64,000 nucleotides of DNA from NCBI GenBank assembly GCA_023426125.1, contig JAFABI010000025.1:1-64000 (forward strand). The letters are read 5' to 3'. The stretch's first letter is position 1, and every line of letters starts with the position of its first letter. Below are positions 51,754 to 60,703 of this stretch, piece by piece. Origin of the DNA: Bacillota bacterium. GTDB lineage: Bacteria; Bacillota; Clostridia; Acetivibrionales; DTU013. The position numbers were made by a program, and so were the translations under genes. The notes below the pieces were generated by a model. It ran no database searches, was not told where the DNA came from, and was given only the letters and a program-made list of their open reading frames with translations.

Positions 51754-52635
51754 ATGCATTATTTGAAAAAGCAATACTCCTATATTTTGTTTGTTTTACC
51801 TGCTTTTTTAGTTTATACGATTATAACCATCATTCCCACTTTATATGCATTTTTTTATTCCTTTACGGATTATAACGGATTGGCGCCAAAATATAATTTT
51901 GTCGGTTTGCATAACTTCTTTAAAGTCTTTACTACCGGTAACGTGCTTGAAACGTTGAAAAACAGTTTGGTATTCGGTTTTATATCCCCAATTGTAGTAA
52001 CTATTCTCGCTGTGCCGTTGGCTCTTGTATTAAATAGCTACATGAAAACCCGTAATTTACTAAGGGCTATATTCTTTTTCCCTTCTGTGATCAGCGCACT
52101 GTTTTTAGGGTATATATGGGGTTATGTTCTTTCGCCTTCCGACAGCGGCCTGGTAAATTCCTTGCTTATACATCTTGGGCTCCCAAAAGCCCTGCTGCTT
52201 GCAGACGCACAACATGTAATGTTATACCTGTTACTTGTAAATGCCTGGTGTGTAACCGGTTGGCACGCATGCATATATCTTGCGAATTTACAAGTTGTTC
52301 CTGCTGATTATTATGAAGCTGCAACTATTGATGGCGCCGGATTCCTGGAGAAATTCAAGAATATAACGCTCCCAATGCTTGCTCCGTCTTTTACGGTCAG
52401 TGTTATGCTGCTGTTGACCGGCAGTCTTAAGGTTTTTGATCTGCCTTTTGCTTTGACAAGAGGAGGCCCCGGCTATGCCTCTACGATGATAACGCAAACA
52501 ATCATTACAGAAGGAATCAATAGCAACCAGGTGGGTTTTGCATCTGCAATGTCTGTAATGTTCTTTATAATCATCTCTATTGTTACTGTTTTTCAGGTTA
52601 AAATCATGCGGGCCAGGGAGGATAAATTGGTATGA
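51754..52635 (+). CDS. ABC sugar permease (UgpA/MalF type)
   Basis: A 293-residue inner membrane permease with six predicted membrane segments. The EAA loop, which contacts the ATPase, reads EAATIDGAGFLEKFKNITLP. The ATG at 51754 has AGGTGA just upstream; the frame extends back to a TTG at 51721 with no ribosome binding site. It pairs with the next gene, whose start overlaps this stop codon by four bases, and with the lipoprotein upstream. Confidence 0.94.
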   Translation: MHYLKKQYSYILFVLPAFLVYTIITIIPTLYAFFYSFTDYNGLAPKYNFVGLHNFFKVFTTGNVLETLKNSLVFGFISPIVVTILAVPLALVLNSYMKTRNLLRAIFFFPSVISALFLGYIWGYVLSPSDSGLVNSLLIHLGLPKALLLADAQHVMLYLLLVNAWCVTGWHACIYLANLQVVPADYYEAATIDGAGFLEKFKNITLPMLAPSFTVSVMLLLTGSLKVFDLPFALTRGGPGYASTMITQTIITEGINSNQVGFASAMSVMFFIIISIVTVFQVKIMRAREDKLV

Positions 52636-53459
52636 CGGATAAGCATAAAATGTTAAAGTTTATTGGTGAGCTTTTTATGCTTGCCCTGTGCGCGATTTTT
52701 GTATTACCGCTGTATTACCTGCTTGTTTCTACTTTTAAACCTCAGGTGGATATTGTAAACACACCCTTGGCACCTCCAATACATTTTACCCTTGCTCATT
52801 ATCAAAGGGCTTTAGCAAACATGAGCTTTTTTCGTAACTTTGGAAATTCCGCCCTTATTACGACTACATCCGTTATATTGATTGTAATTATCGGTTCAAT
52901 GGCAGCCTACTCAATCGCAAGGCGAAGAAGCAAAATTAACAAGTTTCTGGAAATGTATTTTCTCCTGGGTTTTTTAATACCCATACAAACAACAATGATT
53001 CCTCTGTTTTTTATTATGAAAAATTTACAATTGATGAATACTTATGCCGGTTTGATTTTTTTACACTGCAATGGAAGTATTTTTGCATTTTTTATGTTCA
53101 GAGGCTTTGTTAATTCGATACCGCTGGAGCTGGAAGAGTCGGCCATTATAGACGGATGTAGTGTTTTTCAGACGTTCTGGAGGATTGTATTTCCGCTTTT
53201 AAAACCCATTACAGTTACCGTTGTCATTTTTAATACGATGTGGATATGGAATGATTTTATTCTGACATTTCTGTTCATCAGTTCCTCAAAAAAAGCTACT
53301 TTAATTCTTCAGGTTTATAATGGCGTTGGTTTGTACTTCAACGACTGGTCGCTGATGATGCCGGTATTGGTGCTTGCACTTGCGCCGATGGTTGTTTTTT
53401 ATTTACTGCTGCAGAAGCATATCATGTCCGGTTTGACAAGCGGTGCTATCAAAGCATAG
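52632..53459 (+). CDS. ABC sugar permease (UgpE/MalG type)
   Basis: A 275-residue membrane permease, second subunit of the CUT1 importer. Six hydrophobic segments are visible, with the EAA-type loop near LEESAIIDGCSVFQTFWRIV and the typical ending QKHIMSGLTSGAIKA. The ATGA overlap with the previous gene indicates translational coupling. It is the last gene of this operon; a short hairpin follows. Confidence 0.94.
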   Translation: MTDKHKMLKFIGELFMLALCAIFVLPLYYLLVSTFKPQVDIVNTPLAPPIHFTLAHYQRALANMSFFRNFGNSALITTTSVILIVIIGSMAAYSIARRRSKINKFLEMYFLLGFLIPIQTTMIPLFFIMKNLQLMNTYAGLIFLHCNGSIFAFFMFRGFVNSIPLELEESAIIDGCSVFQTFWRIVFPLLKPITVTVVIFNTMWIWNDFILTFLFISSSKKATLILQVYNGVGLYFNDWSLMMPVLVLALAPMVVFYLLLQKHIMSGLTSGAIKA

Positions 53460-53500
53460 CATTCATGTGAATGACAGCGATAGTGCCAAACTAGCACTAT
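53460..53500 (+). terminator. Dyads after the first transporter operon
   Basis: CATTCATGTGAATG (53460-53473) is a 14-base dyad, and ATAGTGC (53480-53486) pairs with GCACTAT (53494-53500) across a 7-base loop. Neither is followed by a clear T run, so termination is possible but weak. Position between an operon end and a new kinase gene supports the call. Confidence 0.35.
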
Positions 53501-53562
53501 TATCAGGCTCCGGAATGGTTTAATACATATTATACACCTTATGCTAGAAAAGAGAGATTCAA

Positions 53563-55368
53563 ATGCTGAGAAACATGAAGATTTCAAAAACTTATATATG
53601 CATCTTTATTCTTTTTGTTGTAATGCCTGTTGTTATTGTTGGGGGAATACTATATGAAGCATACATTAATAATTTATTAAAGAACTCTTCAGATGGAATC
53701 ATGCAGGAAATTGAACAAATAACATTACGCATTGACAATGAAATCCGTGCTTTAATACTTACCAATTCAATGATATCTTATGCTCAAAATTTTGAGATCA
53801 TTGAATTAGTAACTAAATGGAACCGATCCGAGGATCCAAATGGACGCTTTGAATTATATGAGCATATAAAAACTAAATTAGACTATCTCATTAATTATAG
53901 AACGGATGTCCAATCCGTTATGTTTTTCTTAAAAGATAGAGGAGTATTTTTTATTCGTAACGGGCCAGTTATTCCAGATGCGAATATCAGGAATATGGAG
54001 TGGTATAAAGAGGTGTTGAATAATAAAGGCACTCCGCTTGCATTGGGGAATTTAAATAACTTTACCAGTGTTAATGACAGTGATTATATCCTTTCAATTG
54101 CAGTGAGCCCAAAGGATTATGGAAACTTATATGATGTTCAAGTAGTCTTTCTTGCCTTGAAAACAGATTTATTTGATAAGCTTTACCGCAGACAGGATAA
54201 TAATCGTCTTGGTAAAGTGCTGATTTTGGATGAAAAGGACAATATCGTCGCAAGCGACTTAAAAGAATTGATCGGAAAAAATAGCAATGATGTTCCATAT
54301 CTTTTGGAAACACAAAAAAGACAAAACCAGTCTTTTACTTTCATGATAAATGGAAAAAAGATGTTGATTTCCAGTTTTTCTTCTGCAAAAACGAAATGGA
54401 AGGTAGTCAATGTAGTTGAAGTGGATACCCTGACAGACGGTACAAAACAGGTAATGGCCTATGCAATAGTCCTTTGTATAGGGTTTATGCTTTTGTTTAC
54501 GGCCTTTTCGGTTACATTTTTTGGGGGAATCGTTAGACCTATACATAAACTCATTAAAAGCATAGAAAAAGTTAAGGAAGGAAATTTTAATGCATATGTG
54601 GATGTAAAAGGAAGTTATGAAATCCAACGAATGGGTCAAGCTTTTAACTTAATGGTATCGGAAGTAAAAAAACTGATCGAACAGAGGGATATTAAGGAAA
54701 GAGAAAGAAGTAAAGCGGAAATCGCTGCTTTGCAATCTCAGATAAACCCCCATTTTCTGCATAACACATTAGGCTCTATCAGGCTCATGGCTATAGCAGT
54801 AAACGCAACCAGTGTAAAAAAAATGTTGGAAGCCTTTATGAAGCTTTTAGACTCAACGGTTAATAGAAAAGGTGAAACCATATATGTTAAAGAAGAAATT
54901 GAATACTTGGAAAATTATATATATATTATGAAATTCAGATACGGAAGTAAATTTGAAGTAACTTTTGAGGTAGAAAAAAGTATTTTAAATAATGGCATTT
55001 TAAGGTTCGTTTTACAACCTATACTGGAAAACGCAATAATTCATGGAGTCAATGATAAAGAGGGGCTTGGTTTAATCTTAATCAAAGGTAAGGAATTCGA
55101 GAATAATTTGCTGTTTGAATTAGTGGATAACGGTGTTGGGATGAATACAGAACAAATTAAGCGTTTTTTGACTGATACGAATAGAAATGAAAGGGGATAT
55201 AGCAGCATAGGAGTCAGTAATGTTAACAAAAGAATAAAATTAAACTATGGCGAGAGGTACGGAATAACTATTGAAAGTGTTGAAGAGCAGTACACAAATG
55301 TCAAAATTCTTCTTCCAAAAATTAATTGCACGGAGGGAAGCAATGAAAAAAATATTGATTGTAGATGA
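53563..55368 (+). CDS. YesM-type sensor histidine kinase
   Basis: A 601-residue kinase with an N-terminal membrane segment (about 10-30), an extracytoplasmic sensing region, a second membrane segment near 305, HAMP linker, phospho-accepting His397 in NPHFLHNTLGSI, and an ATPase domain (PILENAIIHG, DNGVGM). It is a paralogue of the kinase at 46856 and sits upstream of a similar transporter set. AGAGAGAT precedes the ATG. Its C-terminal coding sequence overlaps the start of the regulator gene by 26 bases, so the two are translated together. The ligand is probably a plant-derived oligosaccharide (inference from neighbours). Confidence 0.93.
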   Translation: MLRNMKISKTYICIFILFVVMPVVIVGGILYEAYINNLLKNSSDGIMQEIEQITLRIDNEIRALILTNSMISYAQNFEIIELVTKWNRSEDPNGRFELYEHIKTKLDYLINYRTDVQSVMFFLKDRGVFFIRNGPVIPDANIRNMEWYKEVLNNKGTPLALGNLNNFTSVNDSDYILSIAVSPKDYGNLYDVQVVFLALKTDLFDKLYRRQDNNRLGKVLILDEKDNIVASDLKELIGKNSNDVPYLLETQKRQNQSFTFMINGKKMLISSFSSAKTKWKVVNVVEVDTLTDGTKQVMAYAIVLCIGFMLLFTAFSVTFFGGIVRPIHKLIKSIEKVKEGNFNAYVDVKGSYEIQRMGQAFNLMVSEVKKLIEQRDIKERERSKAEIAALQSQINPHFLHNTLGSIRLMAIAVNATSVKKMLEAFMKLLDSTVNRKGETIYVKEEIEYLENYIYIMKFRYGSKFEVTFEVEKSILNNGILRFVLQPILENAIIHGVNDKEGLGLILIKGKEFENNLLFELVDNGVGMNTEQIKRFLTDTNRNERGYSSIGVSNVNKRIKLNYGERYGITIESVEEQYTNVKILLPKINCTEGSNEKNIDCR

Positions 55369-56953
55369 TGAACCCTTCATCCGGACATCAATAAAATCTC
55401 TTTGCAATTGGCAAGACTACGGCTTTTCAATTGATTATGAAGCATCTAATGGCAATCAAGCAATTGACTTAATTCAAGAAAATCCTGAGATTATTATTGT
55501 AATCACCGATATAAATATGCCTGTAATGGATGGATTGCAATTGATTTCAGAAGTAAGAAAATTAAACAAAAACATTGAGACATTTGTTTTAAGTGCTTAT
55601 AACGACTACAAACTCGTCCGGGAAGCATTCAAGTTAGGAGCAAGAGATTACATATTAAAAACAGAATTGGATAAGGACATTATCTTGAAACTTTTGAAAG
55701 AATCCTCTGTTCGAATAGAAGGTATAAAAACATCCGGCACAGGTTCTGATAATAACTACGAAAATGAAAAAGACTTTAATTACTTGAAGGAAATGCTGAT
55801 TAAGGATTTGCTGGACGGAAGCAATATGGATACTCTTGAGAAACGAATTTCGCAATTTAAGCTTCGGATAGGACAAAGAAACAGCGTAGTATATTTTATT
55901 TGTGTGGATGATTATGAATTAATCAAGCAAAAGTATAGCAGCCAATCGTTAAATACTTTTTCTATTTCAGTGGTGTCAACGATCTACCTGGCACTCTCAA
56001 CAATAAACAATGGAGAGGCAATATGTATTTCACCCCAGGATTTTGTAGTATGTCTTAGTTTTAATGGTATGGTCAGTACGTCGAATATTTATTATGAAAT
56101 AAATAACGTAGCCTTAACGATAAAGCGATTTTTATCGGACTATTTGTCGTTGAGTGTTACAATTGGCGTTAGCAATATCATGGATGGCTATACAAATTTC
56201 CCTAAACTTTTAGCTGAGTCGGAGTTTAATGCTAGATTGAGGTTTATTTGCGGTAAAGGAAAAATCATATTTCCTAAGTCGGCAGAACTCATGAGCAGCA
56301 CGAGCGATTATGAAACGGAAGAAATCGGTGCAAAATTTATTGATTTACTTAGAGAAGCCGATAGAGATTCGGTTTTTAACAAGCTGAATGTGCTTTTTAA
56401 TTATGTAAGAAGGAAAGGCATAGTGAATATAGATAGAATTTATGCAGAGTATTTGCAAATTCTATTTGAAATCATGTTCTTTATTCATGATGCTGGCAAA
56501 TCCGTTGAAGAGATCTTTGGTGAGGATATTAACTTTTTGGAAAAGATAAAAAAATATGAAACTAGGGAAGAGATTGAAATATGGATAAAAAATATAACGG
56601 ACTGGGTTATTGATTATTTTAATTCCAAAAAAAATGTAAGAATTAGCCGAGAGGTTGAAAAAGGTATTGAATTTATAAAAACAAATTATTTTGAGGATCT
56701 GACGCTAAAGATTGTAAGTGATAGTGTAGGATTGAGCGAAAGCCACTTTAGTCGAATTTTCATTAAGCATACCGGAAATAGCTTTACTGACTTTCTTACA
56801 TTCATAAGGATTGAAAAGGCAAAAGAATTGATGTCCTCAACCGATATGAAGATTTATGAGATAGCGGCGAAAGTTGGATATTCAAGTACCGAACATTTTA
56901 GCAGAATGTTCAAAAAAATTACAGGTTCTTCTCCGAATAATTATCGAAAATAA
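55343..56953 (+). CDS. YesN-type response regulator with AraC DNA-binding domain
   Basis: A 536-residue regulator. Receiver domain with Asp56 in IVITDINMPVMDG; C-terminal AraC-type helix-turn-helix pair (LKIVSDSVGLSESHFSRIF and AAKVGYSSTEHFSRMFKK). The ATG at 55343 follows GGAGGGA; an extension of 24 codons upstream lies inside the kinase gene and lacks a site. It is the likely activator of the promoters at 56964-57020 and 60379-60435, which share AAACATCAT repeats at 20-bp spacing, the arrangement expected for one AraC-type protein binding two adjacent major grooves or for a dimer. Confidence 0.93.
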   Translation: MKKILIVDDEPFIRTSIKSLCNWQDYGFSIDYEASNGNQAIDLIQENPEIIIVITDINMPVMDGLQLISEVRKLNKNIETFVLSAYNDYKLVREAFKLGARDYILKTELDKDIILKLLKESSVRIEGIKTSGTGSDNNYENEKDFNYLKEMLIKDLLDGSNMDTLEKRISQFKLRIGQRNSVVYFICVDDYELIKQKYSSQSLNTFSISVVSTIYLALSTINNGEAICISPQDFVVCLSFNGMVSTSNIYYEINNVALTIKRFLSDYLSLSVTIGVSNIMDGYTNFPKLLAESEFNARLRFICGKGKIIFPKSAELMSSTSDYETEEIGAKFIDLLREADRDSVFNKLNVLFNYVRRKGIVNIDRIYAEYLQILFEIMFFIHDAGKSVEEIFGEDINFLEKIKKYETREEIEIWIKNITDWVIDYFNSKKNVRISREVEKGIEFIKTNYFEDLTLKIVSDSVGLSESHFSRIFIKHTGNSFTDFLTFIRIEKAKELMSSTDMKIYEIAAKVGYSSTEHFSRMFKKITGSSPNNYRK

Positions 56954-56963
56954 ACATGAATTC

Positions 56964-57020
56964 AAACATCATGAAATAAGTTCAAACATCATGGAATAGA
57001 CAAGTCGGTGATACTATAAT
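56964..57020 (+). promoter_or_regulatory. AraC-type direct repeats and promoter of transporter operon
   Basis: AAACATCAT occurs at 56964-56972 and 56984-56992, exactly 20 bases apart. TATAAT is at 57015-57020, 22 bases after the second repeat, so the repeat abuts the -35 position, where no good -35 box exists (TGGAAT). The same repeat, spacing and distance recur at 60379-60435. The message start would be near 57027. Confidence 0.6.
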
Positions 57021-57098
57021 TGGTTTGTAGAGTAAATCGTAGCTCATACGCCCGGGTAGAGAATTCGATTTAATATCAAATTACAGGAGGAATTCAAT

Positions 57099-58451
57099 AT
57101 GAAGGTAAATCGACTTATAAGATTTGTATGTCTAGCTGTCGCGACTGTATTTTCTTTCAGTCTTTTACTTACAGGCTGCGGTACTGAGAAAAAAGACGAC
57201 GCTGCTGCCAGCGTAAGCACTGCTACATCAGCAGCGGCTACAACAGCAAAGCAAGACACTGGAAAACCTGCCACAATCAGAGTTAGTTATTGCTCGACCG
57301 TTGGAGATGAAGCATATAAAAAATTTGATTTGGTTGGGGAGTACAAAAAAGTTAGACCCAATGTAACAATTGAGCTTGAAAAGGGTAAAGATGATTTGGA
57401 ACAATTAAATACTCTCAAAATGCAAAAAGCTGCTGGCGAACTCCCTGATATCGTAGGGCAGGCAGGTAGCTTAAGAGAATTATTCCAGGAAAACTGGGAA
57501 CCTCTGGATGGCTTGGAGTGTGTTAACAACAATAAGGTTGCAGCAAATTACAAGGTGGATGGTAAGATACTGGGAATTCCTGAAGGCGCAGGTTATGGCA
57601 GTTTAGTTTACTATAATAAGGATATTTTCAAAGAATACAATTTTTCCATTCCTAAAACTTGGAACGAGATGATTGCGACAGCTCAAACCATAAAAGACGG
57701 CGGCAAATACATCCCTATCGCTCTTGGAGCAAAAGATGTTTGGCCTGTATTCCCGTTCACTGAATCCGGACCGTTCCTGGTTTCTGCCGATACAGATGTA
57801 TTAAGCAAAATGGCGGCAGTGGATGATCCCTTTACCAAGGATTCTCCGACTTACAAAGCCTATTCGATGTTTAAGAGACTCGCAGATATTAAGCCTTTTG
57901 GACCTGATCCGTTGGGTACAAGCTTTGACCAGTCAAAAACAATGGTTGGAGCTAAAAAGGCAGCAATGTTCTTCTGCGCACAATGGGCTTGTAATGATGT
58001 AAAAACATCGGCTGGCGATAATCTTGCAAGTGTAGGTACTTTCTTCATGCCATTCAGAGAGAATGCAACTGATCCGCTAAATGTTTTACTTGGACCTGGA
58101 GGATTCTGGTATGTCAGCAAAGATTCCGCTGCAAAAGAGGAAGCGAAAAACTTTCTTGACTGGTATTTCCAGCCGGAGTTCCAGTCTAAGTGCCTTACTT
58201 ACGCAGGAATGCTTTCTCTCCAAACAAATGTAAATGTTGCCATTGACCCTTTGATTCAACAAGCAATTGATGCGGCACCCGACGCTGTTAACGTTACTTT
58301 TGACACAGGAAATGGAGCTTACGCAAGCGTATCCGCTTTAGCGAAATTCGATACAAAAGTTGTTGGACCACAGATTCTTGCAGGTAAAGATTTAGATGCG
58401 GTTCTGGCTGATTATAGTGCAGCTTGGAAGGCAGCTAGAGCAAAGAAATAA
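57099..58451 (+). CDS. ABC sugar-binding lipoprotein
   Basis: A 450-residue extracellular solute-binding protein, family 1 type, with signal peptide and lipobox LLTGC (Cys27) followed by an Ala/Thr-rich linker. Family features include GELPDIVGQAGS, YGSLVYYNKDIFKEYNFSIP and a C-terminal NFLDWYF region. ACAGGAGG lies before the ATG. It belongs with the two permeases downstream; a strong hairpin between them probably keeps its expression higher than theirs. It is only distantly similar to the lipoprotein at 50331, so a different sugar is likely. Confidence 0.94.
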   Translation: MKVNRLIRFVCLAVATVFSFSLLLTGCGTEKKDDAAASVSTATSAAATTAKQDTGKPATIRVSYCSTVGDEAYKKFDLVGEYKKVRPNVTIELEKGKDDLEQLNTLKMQKAAGELPDIVGQAGSLRELFQENWEPLDGLECVNNNKVAANYKVDGKILGIPEGAGYGSLVYYNKDIFKEYNFSIPKTWNEMIATAQTIKDGGKYIPIALGAKDVWPVFPFTESGPFLVSADTDVLSKMAAVDDPFTKDSPTYKAYSMFKRLADIKPFGPDPLGTSFDQSKTMVGAKKAAMFFCAQWACNDVKTSAGDNLASVGTFFMPFRENATDPLNVLLGPGGFWYVSKDSAAKEEAKNFLDWYFQPEFQSKCLTYAGMLSLQTNVNVAIDPLIQQAIDAAPDAVNVTFDTGNGAYASVSALAKFDTKVVGPQILAGKDLDAVLADYSAAWKAARAKK

Positions 58452-58480
58452 GTAAGAAATAGCTACATAAAATTTGCATT

Positions 58481-58521
58481 AAATTCAGGAAGCTATTATT
58501 CATTAATAGCTTCCTGAATTT
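58481..58521 (+). terminator. Perfect 18-bp hairpin between binding protein and permease
   Basis: AAATTCAGGAAGCTATTA (58481-58498) and its exact complement (58504-58521) flank a 5-base loop. There is no T run after it, so it probably marks the 3' end of a stabilised binding-protein message or causes partial termination before the permease genes. The permease ribosome binding site starts 9 bases downstream. Confidence 0.7.
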
Positions 58522-58542
58522 ATAACACAGGGGGAAGTGCAT

Positions 58543-59424
58543 ATGCAGCAATCAAAAGAACTTGAGCAAAAGCTTTTTATTATTGGATTTCTCATTATTC
58601 CCGTGACTCTTTTGCTTTTATTTGTTGCTTATCCGACGGCTGATCTTGTTAGAATGAGTTTTACAAGTTGGGATGGGATAACAACATTTAAGCATTTTAT
58701 AGGTTTGCAAAATTATAAGGAGGTTTTCACAAATTCGCCGGAAGTTTGGCTTTCATTTAAAAATAACATCATATATTTCGTTGTAACGATACTTTTTGTT
58801 CCTGTACAAATGGTTATAGCGGTTGCTTTTAACAATATGAAGCGAAGCAATTTTTATAAAACCGCTTTCTTTATGCCTTATATTATTAATAGTGTTGCAG
58901 TAGGATATATGTTTTCAATGTTTTTAAGTCCGATTGGCGGCGGTCTGGACGGCATTCTGACGGCTATTGGCATGAAGTCTCTTATACAAAATTGGTTAAG
59001 CAATGAGCACCTTGTCATGTATGTCATCGCTTTTGTAGCAGTTTGGAGATATTCTGGATTTAACATAGTAATTTTTTACGCATCATTACAGTCACTACCC
59101 AAGGAAGTGTTTGAGGCCTCAATTGTCGATGGCGCAAATGAAATACAAAAATTCTTTTATATCATAGTTCCAGGTATTATGAAAACGATAAAAATCATAT
59201 GTTTTATGACTTTGGCAGGAGCGTTGGGAGCTTTTGAACTGCCTTTCATCATAACAAGCGGAGGCCCTAACCATGCAAGCAGTACATTTATAACGTATTC
59301 TATAGAATCCGCATTTAAGTACCAAAACTTTGGTATGGCCTGTACAATTGGCGTATTACTGATGTTGATAACCAGTATTGCAGGGGCAATTCAATTTAAA
59401 GTATTAAGTAAGACAGGGAGCTGA
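58543..59424 (+). CDS. ABC sugar permease (UgpA/MalF type)
   Basis: A 293-residue membrane permease with six hydrophobic segments and an EAA loop near FEASIVDGANEIQKFFYIIVP. The ATG at 58543 is preferred over a GTG at 58537 because GGGGGA is about 7 bases upstream. It forms the importer core with the gene at 59429. Confidence 0.94.
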   Translation: MQQSKELEQKLFIIGFLIIPVTLLLLFVAYPTADLVRMSFTSWDGITTFKHFIGLQNYKEVFTNSPEVWLSFKNNIIYFVVTILFVPVQMVIAVAFNNMKRSNFYKTAFFMPYIINSVAVGYMFSMFLSPIGGGLDGILTAIGMKSLIQNWLSNEHLVMYVIAFVAVWRYSGFNIVIFYASLQSLPKEVFEASIVDGANEIQKFFYIIVPGIMKTIKIICFMTLAGALGAFELPFIITSGGPNHASSTFITYSIESAFKYQNFGMACTIGVLLMLITSIAGAIQFKVLSKTGS

Positions 59425-59428
59425 ACAT

Positions 59429-60301
59429 ATGACGAATATTTCTTTAAATATAGAAAATAAACCAATCAAAACGAAAACAAAAGTTAATTTTAGTGCTGTT
59501 ATATTGCATGCTATCATGATCTTTATTTGTGTTCTGGCTTTTACGCCCTTGCTCATAACTGTTTTTACAGCATTTAAAAGCCCTCCGCAAATAGCGGCTG
59601 ATTTTCCTCTGAAACCGCCAACTTCTTTCTATATTGAGAATTTCAAATATGCGATGAAGGAAGGGAATTTTCTCTTAGGCTTGAAGAACTCTTTCATTCT
59701 GGTTCTCATTAGCCTTGTCTTGAATATCGTTATTGGAACAACGTCTGCATTTATATTAGCCCGATTTGAATTTAAAGCTAAAAAGCTGATTATGGGCTTA
59801 TTTATGATTGGGTTAATTCTTCCGGGTGTTATTACGGAGATATCCAGATTTATTCTCATTAAACATCTTGGTGCGTATAATTCATTTTTTGCGCCGATAC
59901 TCATCTACTCGGCAACGGATATGTTGCAGTTGTACATCTATACTCAGTTTTTGGAAACCATACCGATTTCTCTTGATGAAAGTGTACGTGTGGATGGTGG
60001 CTCTACTTGGACTATTTTTAGCAGAATCATCTTTCCTTTATTGCTTCCCGCAACTGCAACTATTGGAATTGTTAAATGTATAAATGTACTGAATGATATG
60101 TATATACCCTATTTGTATATGCCGTCAGCCAAGCTGAGAACGTTAACTACTATACTTATGGACTTCAATAGTGCAATAACCGGAAAAATGCAATACTTAA
60201 GTGCTGCTATCATTATAGTGGCGCTTCCGACCATTTTGATCTTCCTGTTTTTCCAAAAGTATGTTTTTGCTGGTATAGTGGCAGGTGCAGTAAAGGAATA
60301 A
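59429..60301 (+). CDS. ABC sugar permease (UgpE/MalG type)
   Basis: A 290-residue membrane permease, second half of the importer. Six hydrophobic segments; EAA loop near LDESVRVDGGSTWTIFSRII; ending QKYVFAGIVAGAVKE is typical of the family. It starts four bases after the previous stop, with GGGAG upstream. No ATPase gene is nearby, so a shared ATPase is presumed. Confidence 0.94.
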   Translation: MTNISLNIENKPIKTKTKVNFSAVILHAIMIFICVLAFTPLLITVFTAFKSPPQIAADFPLKPPTSFYIENFKYAMKEGNFLLGLKNSFILVLISLVLNIVIGTTSAFILARFEFKAKKLIMGLFMIGLILPGVITEISRFILIKHLGAYNSFFAPILIYSATDMLQLYIYTQFLETIPISLDESVRVDGGSTWTIFSRIIFPLLLPATATIGIVKCINVLNDMYIPYLYMPSAKLRTLTTILMDFNSAITGKMQYLSAAIIIVALPTILIFLFFQKYVFAGIVAGAVKE

Positions 60302-60703
60302 AAATAATTGCTGATCCAGCAAATAAGATTTCATTTACACTGGGAAACTGTTTTATCATCCCTGCCTGAAATGATTTAAAACATCATAAAATGAAGTTAA
60401 ACATCATGTATAAGTTTACTAGAATGGATTAAAATGGAACAAGAGATTTGTCTTTTTATTTATTTTGATCTGTTTTATCTGGCAAAGCCTGATAGTTAGC
60501 GGGAACCTGTACATCTCTGCGAGATCTTTATAGATTAATGAATTAAACTTTTGTTTGGCTGGGGGGTGATTTCAATGAAACTTTGTTACTGTTAGGGAGA
60601 TGGCACAATGCCTGGATCTTAATTTTTATCAGGAGATGCGGACACTTTTATCTACATTGCGATGCTTGCTTGGATGTGAAAAAATTATAAGGAGGCCTTG
60701 GTA
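60302..60703 (+). other. Intergenic region before the secreted glycosidase
   Basis: A small hairpin TTGCTG-ATC-CAGCAA (60308-60322) may end the permease message, without a T run. The regulated promoter at 60379-60435 follows, leaving a leader of about 260 bases. The leader holds a 6-codon frame with its own GGGGGG site (ATG at 60575, stop by 60595; MKLCYC), possibly a leader peptide. I recognise no known riboswitch and no larger gene. Confidence 0.45.
60379..60435 (+). promoter_or_regulatory. AraC-type direct repeats and promoter of glycosidase gene
   Basis: AAACATCAT at 60379-60387 and 60399-60407 are 20 bases apart, and TAAAAT (60430-60435) begins 22 bases after the second repeat, the same geometry as at 56964-57020. 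A common activator, probably the regulator at 55343, should switch on both the importer and this secreted enzyme. Confidence 0.58.

Noticed and set aside
60575..60595. Six-codon frame with GGGGGG site as a gene
   Set aside because: Too short to call; noted as possible leader peptide only.
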